Counted from the stretch's first letter, positions 34,224 to 43,474 are shown. The stretch is 64,000 nt of DNA from Reichenbachiella faecimaris (GCF_900176375.1 NZ_FWYF01000002.1:62001-126000); one strand, 5' to 3'. Translations and numbers: made by a program. Notes: a model not told the origin generated them from the letters alone.

Positions 34224-34448
34224 CTACTCACACTGTTCGCTATCGTCAAGCATATAAAGTGCAGAATCAAGATCTTGCAGGCTCTTCAAAAGTAAGCACT
34301 TAAATCGATCAAAATCCACATCTGAAATTTCATTCCCTTCTAACAACTCACAAAGGCTTACCGCATTGGTAAGATATTTTCTGATTTCATGGTTTAAACG
34401 AAAAATTTGTTCACTTCTGAATTTTAGTTGCTTGACTGAAAGATTCAT
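34224..34448 (-). CDS. Small protein resembling a lone histidine-kinase DHp domain
   Basis: A 74-residue protein predicted to be two helices. The segment FRLNHEIRKYLTNAVSLCELL (His at about residue 20) looks like the H-box of sensor kinases (typically LSHEIRTPLN...). The second helix (about 42-70) ends with an acidic tail. No ATPase domain follows in this or other frames. It could be a phosphotransfer or docking module, a decayed kinase fragment, or a chance likeness. A 275-base gap separates it from the next minus-strand gene, and nothing recognisable was found in that gap. Confidence 0.5.
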   Translation of the reverse strand: MNLSVKQLKFRSEQIFRLNHEIRKYLTNAVSLCELLEGNEISDVDFDRFKCLLLKSLQDLDSALYMLDDSEQCE

Positions 34449-34722
34449 AAACTGTTGGTTTGGTTAAGTTAATTTGTACAGACAGATTTTACATGTAGTT
34501 ATTAGCCATTGTTTGTTCGTCACTTTATCCATCATTAATCAAAGTTTATGGAACCATTCCATACCTTGATATCAACATTAAATCAAGCTGAACATATCAT
34601 ATAACTCATTAACTGTAAGCTAAAGTTGCTTAATAAGTTCCCATTTAATGGGGGTTCATGAATCAAACCCAAGGGGCAAATGAGCACAAGCTTAAATTTA
34701 TGCCTGCATGATTCAATAGGCT

Positions 34723-34980
34723 TTATTCAGCAGACGATTGAATCAATTTCAGCTCGGAAGTGAGACCATGTTGGCATTTCATACTGATGATGGTTTCACC
34801 ATTACTGATTTTAGTAGCTATAACTGCTCTGGATGGCTCAACACGCCACTCTCCTCTCAGCGTTAGACTAGAGGCATCTGCGTAGCTAATACCACGATCT
34901 ATCCATACCACGCAAGTGTAAGCTTGAATGGCAGAGAACAACGCATGCTGCTTGACCTGATCATTCTTGAGAAATATCAA
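34723..34980 (-). CDS. Hypothetical 85-residue protein
   Basis: I do not recognise this protein. It is predicted soluble, with an N-terminal helical part and a C-terminal part of alternating short strands (LRGEWRV, RAVIATKI, ETIISMK). No signal peptide or membrane helix is visible. It lies 59 bases downstream of galE on the same strand and could be the last gene of that operon. The frame could be spurious, but its length and codon use look acceptable. Confidence 0.4.
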   Translation of the reverse strand: MIFLKNDQVKQHALFSAIQAYTCVVWIDRGISYADASSLTLRGEWRVEPSRAVIATKISNGETIISMKCQHGLTSELKLIQSSAE

Positions 34981-35039
34981 TAGTAATATTTAGATAATTG
35001 ATAACTTGTTCATTGCCGTTAATCTGTTATTGTGGAGAA

Positions 35040-36074
35040 TTATACTGCACCCTCAGTTTGCCATTTCCAAGCGGTAGCCATCATCTCAGCCAGCCCTTTT
35101 TCAGCTTTCCATCCCAGTTCTTCATTGGCCAAGGTGGTATCGGCAAAGATTTGTTCGATGTCCCCTTCTCTCCGATCCACCAATTCATAGTTCACTTTGA
35201 CTCCGTTTACTTCTTCAAATTTTTTCACGGTTTCTAGTACGGAAAATCCATTGCCTGTACCAATGTTGAAAAATTCGAAGTTTGACTTGTTCTTTTGCTC
35301 GATCATACGTCTCAGGGCAATCACATGGGCTTTGGCCAAATCCACGGCGTGGATATAATCCCGGATCGCAGTGCCATCAGGTGTATTGTAATCACTCCCG
35401 AAAATGCTCAACTTCGGACGAATGCCTGCTGCTGTTTGGGTAATAAATGGAACCAAGTTGTTTGGTGTGCCATTGGGCAGCTCTCCTATAAGGGCAGATT
35501 CGTGTGCGCCTACAGGATTGAAGTACCTCAGTGCAATGGCACAGAGTTGCTCATGTGCCTTGGCCGTGTCTCTCAATATTTCTTCACAAATCTGTTTGGT
35601 GTTGCCATAAGGTGATTCGGCCTCTTGGAAAGGTGTACTTTCATCCACTGGTAATTGATCAGGCTGGCCGTAGACGGTACATGAGGATGAGAACACCATA
35701 CTGGAAGTTTCAAAAGCCTTCATCATCTCTAATAGGTTCATTAAAGAAAGCAGATTGTTCCTATAGTATAACAAAGGATTTTCGACCGATTCTCCCACAG
35801 CTTTGCTTGCAGCAAAATGGATGATGGCTGATATATTTTCCTCCTTTTTAAAACATGATTTCAAAATGTCAATATCACATAAATTGAGCTGGTAAAATGT
35901 CGGTCTGACACCAGTGATTTTTTCAATTCTGTCCAATACCTCAATTTTAGAATTTGACAAGTCATCAATAATTACTACCTCATAGCCATCATTGATCAAT
36001 TCAACTACTGTATGCGACCCGATAAACCCTGTCCCACCAGTTACCAATATTTTCTCTGCTCTCTGTCTGCTCAT
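35040..36074 (-). CDS. galE: UDP-glucose/UDP-N-acetylglucosamine 4-epimerase
   Basis: A 344-residue extended SDR. The NAD-binding motif is GGTGFIGSHT (about 13-22). The catalytic Ser and YxxxK motif are in SSSCTVYG and SPYGNTKQICEE, and the GalE signature continues with ALRYFNPVGAH. It interconverts the gluco and galacto forms of UDP-sugars. Three bases separate it from the upstream APH-fold kinase gene. With the kinase and nucleotidyltransferase it can form a salvage route: hexose or N-acetylhexosamine to sugar-1-phosphate, UDP-sugar, then epimerisation. Which of these substrates is used cannot be told. Confidence 0.92.
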   Translation of the reverse strand: MSRQRAEKILVTGGTGFIGSHTVVELINDGYEVVIIDDLSNSKIEVLDRIEKITGVRPTFYQLNLCDIDILKSCFKKEENISAIIHFAASKAVGESVENPLLYYRNNLLSLMNLLEMMKAFETSSMVFSSSCTVYGQPDQLPVDESTPFQEAESPYGNTKQICEEILRDTAKAHEQLCAIALRYFNPVGAHESALIGELPNGTPNNLVPFITQTAAGIRPKLSIFGSDYNTPDGTAIRDYIHAVDLAKAHVIALRRMIEQKNKSNFEFFNIGTGNGFSVLETVKKFEEVNGVKVNYELVDRREGDIEQIFADTTLANEELGWKAEKGLAEMMATAWKWQTEGAV

Positions 36075-36076
36075 GA

Positions 36077-37186
36077 TTACAAAATTATACTCGCCTGCTT
36101 GGCAATTATTTTTTTAATGTCCAGCTGTTGTTCCATTATTTGACGAACCAATTCTAGTTGCACTTTGGATCTGTCCCAATTATGTTGAGGGTGTTTGATT
36201 TTGTAATACACGTCTCCTTGGAGGTAATCGGTCAAAAATCTTACGCCCATGATATAGGCCAACAATGCGCCTGAAATGCCCAGGTATTCAATTTCAACTG
36301 GCATCAATATATCTCTGGTGGCTTCCAAGTACCCTGAGGTAAACCCTTCGAATTTGTCAATATCGAAATGTACAAGCGACAGATCCGTTTCGTCTTCCTC
36401 TGCTGTATTGGTACTGGTTCTAATGCCATCTCCAAAATCATAATGCACCACTCCAGGCATTACCGTATCCAAATCAATGACACAAACCCCTTTGTCATGC
36501 TCATCCAGCAGCACATTATTAAACTTGGTGTCGTTGTGCGTGACGCGCAGTGGAATCTTACCTTTTATTCTAAGTGCTTCGATTTCGCACATCTGCTCTG
36601 CCATGCTTCGTACAAAATCTATGGCTGATCGCACCTCTCCTGCCCGACCTTTTTCGTCTGCAACCACTGCAGCTTCAAATGTCTGGAGCCTTAAAATGAT
36701 GTTGTGAAATTCGGGAAGCGTGTGAACCAAAGTGTCTGCGGGAAAATCAGACAATAATCGCATGAAGCATCCAAAAGCCAATGCACCTTGAAAGGCCTGC
36801 TCGGGCGTTTCTACTACATCGTAGGATTTCGTCCCCTTCTTGAATTCAAACATGCGCCAATAGTTATCCTCCTGTTTGGTGAATAATTGACCGCCATGCG
36901 ACTTTACAATATTGAGTGTCTCTTGTTTGAAATCAGCTTGTTTGCTATTACTGATATGATTGGTCACTTTCCAAATATTATCCATCATACCTGGCACATC
37001 TTTGAATACCTGATGATTTACCCGTTGAAGCAAATAGTCTGGTTTGGTCTGATCCGTGTTCTCCAATCTGTAGGTATCATTGATGTGACCATTCCCGAAT
37101 GGCCTGGCCTTCTGAATGTCCCCTTCAAAATCAAACTGATTAAAAATTTCACTGACATTGGCCAGCCCGTCTGTTTTCACTTCCAT
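36077..37186 (-). CDS. APH-fold sugar kinase (NahK-like phosphotransferase)
   Basis: A 369-residue protein of the aminoglycoside/choline kinase fold. The N-terminal lobe has GNGHINDTYRLEN and YLLQRVNHQVFKDV. The catalytic loop is THNDTKFNNVLLD (Asp at about residue 216), followed by the metal-binding VIDLDTVMPG near residue 234 and DFGDGIR. The order resembles N-acetylhexosamine 1-kinase (NahK), which makes GlcNAc-1-P or GalNAc-1-P. The neighbouring nucleotidyltransferase and GalE genes support that reading. The 3' end of the nucleotidyltransferase gene overlaps its start by 10 bases. It has a truncated paralogue two genes upstream. Confidence 0.8.
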   Translation of the reverse strand: MEVKTDGLANVSEIFNQFDFEGDIQKARPFGNGHINDTYRLENTDQTKPDYLLQRVNHQVFKDVPGMMDNIWKVTNHISNSKQADFKQETLNIVKSHGGQLFTKQEDNYWRMFEFKKGTKSYDVVETPEQAFQGALAFGCFMRLLSDFPADTLVHTLPEFHNIILRLQTFEAAVVADEKGRAGEVRSAIDFVRSMAEQMCEIEALRIKGKIPLRVTHNDTKFNNVLLDEHDKGVCVIDLDTVMPGVVHYDFGDGIRTSTNTAEEDETDLSLVHFDIDKFEGFTSGYLEATRDILMPVEIEYLGISGALLAYIMGVRFLTDYLQGDVYYKIKHPQHNWDRSKVQLELVRQIMEQQLDIKKIIAKQASIIL

Positions 37187-38085
37187 AATTTCTGGGGATA
37201 AATTTCTGCATCAACCAACTGATTCAAATTTCTCTTGGCAATAGGTTTGTCTTCCTGATAAGTAACTCCAAACCATTGTTCCTCAGAGGTAAGTACTGGT
37301 ACTTTTACGCCTAACTGGCGCACCTGATCCAGCACTGAAGGAATAAAAAATTCAGACTTAAGTTCTTGACCTTCCTTTTTCAGAAAATCAACAAACATCG
37401 ATTGCATGACTTCAAAAACCTGAGATGTGAAGCCCATTAAATTCATGGATACCATTTCTTTCCCTGTTAAATCAAAGCTGTTTCCATCTTCTTCATAATA
37501 AGCGCCACCACTTTCCTTCTTGAAAATATGTGTGCGCTCAATGATCTCAGTCAGCTCACTGTGATCATTGGTCTGGCAAATGCCTCTTGATACCCGACCA
37601 TGTTCTGAAAGCGTATTCTCTAAAACAAAGCCAACCAAACAAGCATCCAATTTGGAGTCGTCGAGTGTAATCAAATGATTATACATGGTTTCCAAAGATT
37701 TTCTTCCATAGAAATCATCTGCATTCACTATAGCAAAAGGCTCTTGTATTTTTGGAGCCGCAGTCATGACGGCATGTGCTGTGCCCCAGGGCTTTTCACG
37801 GCCTTCAGGGACTTGAAATCCTTCAGGCAATACATCCAATTCCTGAAACACGTATTCTATCTGAACTTTGTCTGCTAGCTTATTGATAAAGATTTCCTTG
37901 AACTCTGCTTCTATGCTTTCTCTGATAACGAAGACAATTTTCTCAAATCCTGCCTCAATCGCATCGTAGATCGCATAGTCCACAATAGTTTCTCCATTTG
38001 GACCAAATTTGTCTATTTGCTTCAAACTGCCATATCTGCTTCCTAAGCCAGCTGCCAATACTAATAAACTTGGTTTTTTCATCAT
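37177..38085 (-). CDS. Sugar-1-phosphate nucleotidyltransferase
   Basis: A 302-residue protein with the NTP-transferase Rossmann-like fold. The N-terminal nucleotide-binding loop LAAGLGSRYGSLKQIDKFGPNG (about 9-30) carries the G-x-G-x-R signature, and the metal-binding NADDFYG is near residue 120. It should make a UDP- or other NDP-sugar from the sugar-1-phosphate produced by the kinase next door. The C-terminal third shows no hexapeptide (LbH) acetyltransferase repeats, so it is not a bifunctional GlmU. It lies between the kinase and the half-kinase paralogue in one minus-strand operon. Confidence 0.85.
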   Translation of the reverse strand: MMKKPSLLVLAAGLGSRYGSLKQIDKFGPNGETIVDYAIYDAIEAGFEKIVFVIRESIEAEFKEIFINKLADKVQIEYVFQELDVLPEGFQVPEGREKPWGTAHAVMTAAPKIQEPFAIVNADDFYGRKSLETMYNHLITLDDSKLDACLVGFVLENTLSEHGRVSRGICQTNDHSELTEIIERTHIFKKESGGAYYEEDGNSFDLTGKEMVSMNLMGFTSQVFEVMQSMFVDFLKKEGQELKSEFFIPSVLDQVRQLGVKVPVLTSEEQWFGVTYQEDKPIAKRNLNQLVDAEIYPQKLWK

Positions 38086-38111
38086 CTCATGATTTTAAGG
38101 CCTTTAGGCTT

Positions 38112-38810
38112 CTAGTAAGCCAAGACTCGGTTTCTATTCATTTCTAATTCTATGCCTGAGTAGTTATTTACTTCATTCAAAACCCTCAAACGCTTGCGAT
38201 CCAGTCTTGCCGCTCTTTCAATTGTTGAATTCAGCCATTGTTCTTCCCTCCAAATGTTATTCATAATAGTGAGCTGCTTGATGAGTCGTAGCACATAGTC
38301 TATTTCATTTTTTATCTCTTCAGGCGCCCTTTTTGTTGCAGATGCATGTAATAAATCTGTAGGCTCAATTTCTACCAGGCTTTGAATTGGAAGCTCATCT
38401 ATGTCGGATATGAACTTACCAAATACAGACGCCCAATTGAATGCATTTTCGTGTATGTCCTTGATTTTACATAGTTCTCTTCTGCTTAGCAAGTGATACA
38501 TTCTCCAATAATACCCATCAGTATCCCTGTAATATTGACTACCACCCTCCTTGGTTGTAGCTGGACGCACAGGATCTATGACTTGTTCTCCATCAGGTTC
38601 GAAATAATCTATCGCTAAACTTATATTTTTCATTAACAATTTAATGTCCTTGAAAATTCGAGGATTGATGCGCTGGAGCAAGCCATCTGGTTTGCTGACA
38701 TCAGAATTCTTGAGATAAAATGTATCATTGATCAACTCGCCGCCGAAACCTTCCAGCTTGCAGGAAGAACAAGAAAATCTAAATTCGTTAAGCGCTTCAA
38801 GTATTTTCAT
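38112..38810 (-). CDS. APH-fold kinase paralogue lacking the catalytic half
   Basis: A 232-residue protein. Residues 15-190 align with the N-terminal part of the NahK-like kinase two genes away (shared LINDTFYLKN-type, LLQRINPRIFKDI and YYWRMYHLL segments). It ends where the catalytic loop HND and metal Asp would begin. Residues 190-232 are unrelated and basic. The reading frame is intact, and the next gene starts 27 bases later, so the missing half has not been shifted into another frame nearby. It may regulate or dimerise with the active kinase, bind its substrate, or be a decaying duplicate. Confidence 0.6.
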   Translation of the reverse strand: MKILEALNEFRFSCSSCKLEGFGGELINDTFYLKNSDVSKPDGLLQRINPRIFKDIKLLMKNISLAIDYFEPDGEQVIDPVRPATTKEGGSQYYRDTDGYYWRMYHLLSRRELCKIKDIHENAFNWASVFGKFISDIDELPIQSLVEIEPTDLLHASATKRAPEEIKNEIDYVLRLIKQLTIMNNIWREEQWLNSTIERAARLDRKRLRVLNEVNNYSGIELEMNRNRVLAY

Positions 38811-38942
38811 GTGAACGATACATCTTTGTGACTCTTCAATTCTTTAAAATGTCGGCCAGACCAGTGCCTGGCCGACTTCTGCATACGCTAATCCAACAGC
38901 TGCAGAAATAACTAAACCCTATTAAGTACAATTTCAATTGAT

Positions 38943-40862
38943 CTAGTAATCATATTTTACAAAGGCTTCCATCGCCTCATATTCAGCAAGACCCAGGCTA
39001 TCATAAATTTTGGCAGTTTCCCTATTTCGGTCTTCTGCTCTCTGCCAAAATTCGCGCTTGTCTTCGCCTGGGAAAACGGGTGTGTCTTTCTGAGATTGAT
39101 GCTTAAATATTGCTTTTCTCTTCTTGACCAAATCCATTGGGCTTAGTGGCACAGCCATCTGAATTTCATCTACATCCCATTCTTGCCATGCTCCACGATA
39201 CAACCAGAGGAAACAATCTTTTGCCCAAGATTCACTCTTTACATTTGCAAGCCCTTTGAAGATGGCATCCAAACACACCTTATGTGTACCATGTGGATCT
39301 CTCAAATCACCTGCCGCAAAAACCTGATGAGGTTTCACTTTCTTAAGCAATTCAGTAATAATGGCGACATCCGCTTCGCCTATGTCTTTTTTATTGACTG
39401 CACCTGTTTCGTAAAAAGGTAAATTCAAAAAGTGAATTCTTTCGTCTGGCAGCCCTACCAAACGAGCACCTGCTGCAGCTTCTCCTTTTCTGATCAGACC
39501 CTTTACTTTTCTGACCACTTCATGATCCTTGGTCTCACCACCTTTATTACTTATGCTATCCAATGCCGTTTGGTAGATTTTCTCTGCTTCGTCTTCATTG
39601 AGTCCTAGCTCAATCGATAGGTCATGGTAGAAATCCAAAAACCTCCTGGCGTCATCGTCAAATACGGCAATGTTTCCAGAAGTTTGGTAAGCCACATGTA
39701 CCTCATGGCCTTGTTCGGCCAATTTCAGGAAAGTACCTCCCATGGAGATTACATCATCATCTGGGTGTGGGCTGAAGACGATCACTCTCTTTTTCTCTGG
39801 CAAAGCCCTTTCTGGCCTATTGGTGTCATCTGCTCCGGGTTTTCCGCCTGGCCATCCTGTAATCGTTTTTTGTAGGGCGTTGAATATTTTTACATTGAGC
39901 TCCTGACTCCCGTTATAATGTGCGATCAAGTCGCCCAATCCATTTTCTCTGTATTGATCATCTGTAAGTTTCAGAATAGGCAAACCCAATTTTTGACTCA
40001 GCCAGATGACTGCCGATTTTGTCAGTTTTTCATTCCATTCGCAAATGGAAGAAATCCATGGTGTTTTCACTTTTGCCAGTTGGAGGGAAGCGTTTTCATC
40101 TACTACCACCTCGACATCCAAATGCTTTTGCAAGAAGGTGGCTGGTACTGCCTCACTTATGATTCCTTCTACTGTTCTTTTAATGATGGGTGCCTTCTTC
40201 TCTCCCCAAGCCATCAAGATTACTTTTTTGGCTTTAAAAATGCTTTGAATGCCCATGGTAATTGCTCTTGTCGGAACTAACTCCTCACGACCAAAATCAC
40301 TCGCTGCATCCTGTATGGTCAACGGATCGAGCTTAACGAGCCTGGTCTTGGACTCGAAATAAGAGCCAGGTTCGTTGAACCCAATATGACCCGTTCTCCC
40401 AATGCCCAATAGCTGCAAATCTATACCTCCTAGCTCATCAATTTTTTGTTCGTATGTTCGGCAGTAGTGATCTATGGCGTCAATAGTCAATTCACCATCT
40501 GGAATATTTATGTTTTCGGATTTGATGTCTACATGATCAAACAAGTGCTGATGCATGAAATAGTAATAACTCTGATCAGAAGTTTTTCTCATTGGATAGT
40601 ATTCATCCAGATTGAAGCTTACCACATTGGCAAAGCTCAATCCATCTTCTTGATGCATTCGAACCAGTTCTCTATAGACCTTGATTGGGCTCGATCCCGT
40701 GGCCAAACCTAAGACCGCCATTTTATTCTGGCTCTGCTTTTCCTTTATGACGGATGCCATCTGCTCAGCCACAGCAATACTCGCCACTACGTCTGATTCG
40801 AAAACTCGGACTGGAATTCTCTCTATTCCTTCTTTCTTAAAATTTATGTCTTCTGTTACCAT
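38943..40862 (-). CDS. nagB: Glucosamine-6-phosphate deaminase fused to PIG-L deacetylase-like domain
   Basis: A 639-residue fusion. The N-terminal part (about 1-270) is NagB-like, with FNLDEYYPM, GIGRTGHIGFNEPGS and an active-site His region. It converts glucosamine-6-P to fructose-6-P and ammonia. The C-terminal part (about 355-600) is a PIG-L/LmbE metal-dependent deacetylase-like domain, with FSPHPDDDVISMGGT and DPHGTH as zinc ligands. If active, the second domain could deacetylate an N-acetylglucosamine derivative to feed the first. This fusion is known in Bacteroidota as a NagB variant. It is divergent from a LacI regulator with two operators in between. Confidence 0.88.
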   Translation of the reverse strand: MVTEDINFKKEGIERIPVRVFESDVVASIAVAEQMASVIKEKQSQNKMAVLGLATGSSPIKVYRELVRMHQEDGLSFANVVSFNLDEYYPMRKTSDQSYYYFMHQHLFDHVDIKSENINIPDGELTIDAIDHYCRTYEQKIDELGGIDLQLLGIGRTGHIGFNEPGSYFESKTRLVKLDPLTIQDAASDFGREELVPTRAITMGIQSIFKAKKVILMAWGEKKAPIIKRTVEGIISEAVPATFLQKHLDVEVVVDENASLQLAKVKTPWISSICEWNEKLTKSAVIWLSQKLGLPILKLTDDQYRENGLGDLIAHYNGSQELNVKIFNALQKTITGWPGGKPGADDTNRPERALPEKKRVIVFSPHPDDDVISMGGTFLKLAEQGHEVHVAYQTSGNIAVFDDDARRFLDFYHDLSIELGLNEDEAEKIYQTALDSISNKGGETKDHEVVRKVKGLIRKGEAAAGARLVGLPDERIHFLNLPFYETGAVNKKDIGEADVAIITELLKKVKPHQVFAAGDLRDPHGTHKVCLDAIFKGLANVKSESWAKDCFLWLYRGAWQEWDVDEIQMAVPLSPMDLVKKRKAIFKHQSQKDTPVFPGEDKREFWQRAEDRNRETAKIYDSLGLAEYEAMEAFVKYDY

Positions 40863-40928
40863 ATCATTTCATTATCTCTTCACAAACCAAGACAATAATT
40901 AAATAAAAAGCAAGCGAAATTGGAATTT

Positions 40929-40961
40929 GTTCACGTGAACATTATATTTGTTCTCGTGAAC
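40929..40961. promoter_or_regulatory. Paired palindromic operators for LacI-family regulator
   Basis: GTTCACGTGAAC (40929-40940) is a perfect 12-base palindrome. GTTCTCGTGAAC (40950-40961) is the same site with one change. Their starts are 21 bases apart, about two helical turns, so two dimers could bind the same DNA face. They lie in the gap between nagB and the divergent lacI-type gene and could control both. Confidence 0.65.
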
Positions 40962-41019
40962 AATAAATTTTAGCACGCTGAAACTTGTTCCCTAAATAAT
41001 GTCGCCGCAAATTGGCCTT

Positions 41020-42081
41020 ATGAAAAAAATCCGATATACATCTAAAGACATTGCTCAACTGGCCAATGTGTCGAGAGGAACGGTTGATCGTGTCATACAC
41101 AATCGCGGCAAGGTGTCAGAAACAGCCCGAAATAAGGTACTGAAGGTACTCGAAGAGATAGACTACCAGCCCAATGTCATTGCCAAAGCTCTCAGTAGTT
41201 CAAAGGAATTTAGAATTGCTGTACTGATGCCCTCTGTAGAAAAAGATGTCTATTGGGAAGATGCCAAGATCGGCATTGATCAGGCAGCAAAGGAGTTGTC
41301 CATGTATAATGTAGGCTTTGAATATTTTTACTTTGATCAAAAGAGTCCTAAAGACTTTGGAACTGTTAGCCAACTTGTTTTAGAAAGTCAGCCAGCTGGT
41401 CTGGTGATGGCCCCGTTTTTTCATCAGGAATCTATTGCATTCATTGCCCAATGCGAAACGAAAGCCATCCCCTGCATCAATTTCAACACATTTCTACCTT
41501 CCTCATCATTCGCCTCATTTATTGGTCAAGATTTAGTGCAAAGTGGGCGTGTGGCAGCAGGCTTGTTGCATAAATGCATGAGCGACCAAGGAGGCACCAT
41601 CCTTATCATACACTTCGATGAGAACATCTCCAATGCCATGCACATGCAGGAAAAAGAGGCTGGATTTCGTGATTATTTTGATCAAGACCACATCACAGGA
41701 TGGAGGCTGACAGCTCTAAACCTGACGGAAAAAGAAGAGGGGCAATTGCATGACCACCTGGATACCATTTTCAGCTCCTTCCCAGACACTAAAGGAATAT
41801 TTGTGACCACCTCTAAGGGTTACAAAGTTGCTCAATACCTAAGCCATCATGAGTTGCCTCATAAACTGGTCGGGTATGATTTGATAGATAAAAATGCAAG
41901 CTTTCTTTCTGAAGGCATTATTGACTTTCTCATTTATCAAAATGCGAAACAACAGGCTTTTCTGTCTGCCATGCAAATAGGCGAGCACCTGGTGTTTGAC
42001 AAAAAAATGAAGAAAAAAACAACGTTACCCATCGATATCATCACAAAAGAAAATATCCTTTCACATAGACAAGAGACATGA
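41020..42081 (+). CDS. LacI-family transcriptional regulator
   Basis: A protein of about 353 residues. The N-terminal LacI HTH is complete: YTSKDIAQLANVSRGTVDRVIHNRGKVSE, then the hinge helix with YQPNVIAKALSSS (about 45-60). A periplasmic-binding-protein-like effector domain follows (about 60-350). I chose the ATG at 41020 (MKKIRYTSKDI); an ATG seven codons upstream is possible. It is divergent from nagB and overlaps glmM by four bases (ATGA), so it probably senses an amino-sugar derivative and controls this block. The ligand is inferred from context. Confidence 0.88.
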   Translation: MKKIRYTSKDIAQLANVSRGTVDRVIHNRGKVSETARNKVLKVLEEIDYQPNVIAKALSSSKEFRIAVLMPSVEKDVYWEDAKIGIDQAAKELSMYNVGFEYFYFDQKSPKDFGTVSQLVLESQPAGLVMAPFFHQESIAFIAQCETKAIPCINFNTFLPSSSFASFIGQDLVQSGRVAAGLLHKCMSDQGGTILIIHFDENISNAMHMQEKEAGFRDYFDQDHITGWRLTALNLTEKEEGQLHDHLDTIFSSFPDTKGIFVTTSKGYKVAQYLSHHELPHKLVGYDLIDKNASFLSEGIIDFLIYQNAKQQAFLSAMQIGEHLVFDKKMKKKTTLPIDIITKENILSHRQET

Positions 42082-43463
42082 CTTTAATCAAATCGATTTC
42101 CGGAATAAGAGGTACCATAGGAGGACAACCAGGAGAAAACTTAACGCCTGTGGATATTATAAAATTTGCTTCAGCCTATGGGCAATGGCTCAAAAACCAA
42201 AGTACTGACCGAATCAAAGTAGTGATAGGCAGAGATGCAAGGCTCTCTGGCGAAATGGTAAGCAACCTCATTTCTAACACACTCGTAGGGCTCGGTATTG
42301 ATGTGATTGACCTTGGATTATCCACTACTCCTACAGTAGAGATTGCTGTACCAAAAGAATCTGCTGCGGGCGGTATCATAGTCACTGCCAGCCACAATCC
42401 TATCCAATGGAACGCCTTAAAACTCCTGAATGAAAAAGGTGAATTCTTATCAGCAAGTGATGGAAAAGAAATCATTGATTTGGCAGAAGCGGCCAACATT
42501 GACTACTCGGAAGTGCTGGAACTTGGGACTATTCAAAAAGCGGATGAGTATATAGATCTACATATTGAGGATATTTTAGCCCTACCATTGGTAAATGTAG
42601 AAGCTATCAAAAAAACGAACTTTAAGGTAGCCATAGATGCCGTTAATTCTACTGGTGGTATTGCCATACCCAAACTGCTAAGAGCCTTAGGAGTGAGCCA
42701 AATAGAGGAACTGTATTGTGATCCTTCAGGCCGCTTTCCTCACAACCCCGAACCTCTTCCTGAACATCTGACAGATATTTGCAATCTGATTAGAACTGCT
42801 TCTTACGATGTTGGGTTTGTGGTGGATCCAGATGTGGATCGTCTGGCCATTATTGATGAACAAGGAGACTTTATTGGAGAGGAATATACACTCGTACTTA
42901 TTGCAGATTATGTCCTTTCTCATACACCTGGGGCTGTGGTTTCCAATATGTCATCGTCTGCTGCACTGGGGACTATTGCTGAAAAATATGGTGAACTCAG
43001 ATACGATTCGGCAGTGGGCGAAGTCAACGTGGTTGAAAAAATGAAAGAAGTAAGTGCCGTCATTGGTGGTGAGGGAAATGGAGGGATTATCTACCCAGAG
43101 TTGCACTATGGCAGAGATTCACTAGTTGGAATAGCCTTATTTCTCTCCTATCTCGCAAGTAGCAAACAGAAAGTATCTGAATTAAAGGCTGCTGCCCCTC
43201 CCTCATTTATTGCCAAGCATAAGATTGAACTTACTCCAGCACTAGATGCGGATCAGTTGCTCGACAACCTAAAAGAGGTATTCAAAGATGAAAAGCTTAA
43301 CACAGAAGACGGTCTCAAGATCATTTTTGGTACGGAATGGGCGCATATTCGAAAATCAAACACTGAACCCATCATCAGGATTTATACCGAATCTGACACA
43401 GAAGAAAAGGCGAATAAAATTTTTGAAATGGTCAAACAACAAATAGCTGATTTAAGCCTATAA
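42078..43463 (+). CDS. glmM: Phosphoglucosamine mutase-like phosphohexomutase
   Basis: A 461-residue alpha-D-phosphohexomutase. The N-terminal SGIRGTIGG, the phosphoserine loop TASHNPIQWNALKLL (about 100-114), the metal-binding DPDVDRLAIID (about 251-261) and GEGNGGIIYPELHYGRD are visible. The final domain ends near RKSNTEPIIRIYTES. It interconverts glucosamine-6-P and glucosamine-1-P or a similar pair. Its position in a regulated amino-sugar operon suggests a catabolic or salvage role, possibly in addition to a housekeeping GlmM elsewhere. It overlaps the regulator gene. Confidence 0.87.
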   Translation: MTLIKSISGIRGTIGGQPGENLTPVDIIKFASAYGQWLKNQSTDRIKVVIGRDARLSGEMVSNLISNTLVGLGIDVIDLGLSTTPTVEIAVPKESAAGGIIVTASHNPIQWNALKLLNEKGEFLSASDGKEIIDLAEAANIDYSEVLELGTIQKADEYIDLHIEDILALPLVNVEAIKKTNFKVAIDAVNSTGGIAIPKLLRALGVSQIEELYCDPSGRFPHNPEPLPEHLTDICNLIRTASYDVGFVVDPDVDRLAIIDEQGDFIGEEYTLVLIADYVLSHTPGAVVSNMSSSAALGTIAEKYGELRYDSAVGEVNVVEKMKEVSAVIGGEGNGGIIYPELHYGRDSLVGIALFLSYLASSKQKVSELKAAAPPSFIAKHKIELTPALDADQLLDNLKEVFKDEKLNTEDGLKIIFGTEWAHIRKSNTEPIIRIYTESDTEEKANKIFEMVKQQIADLSL

Positions 43464-43474
43464 CTTTCTTTATT

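Noticed and set aside
38112-38810. Frameshifted full-length kinase
   Set aside because: Only 27 bases separate its stop from the next gene, and no HND catalytic loop is found in other frames there, so it is a true half-length gene.
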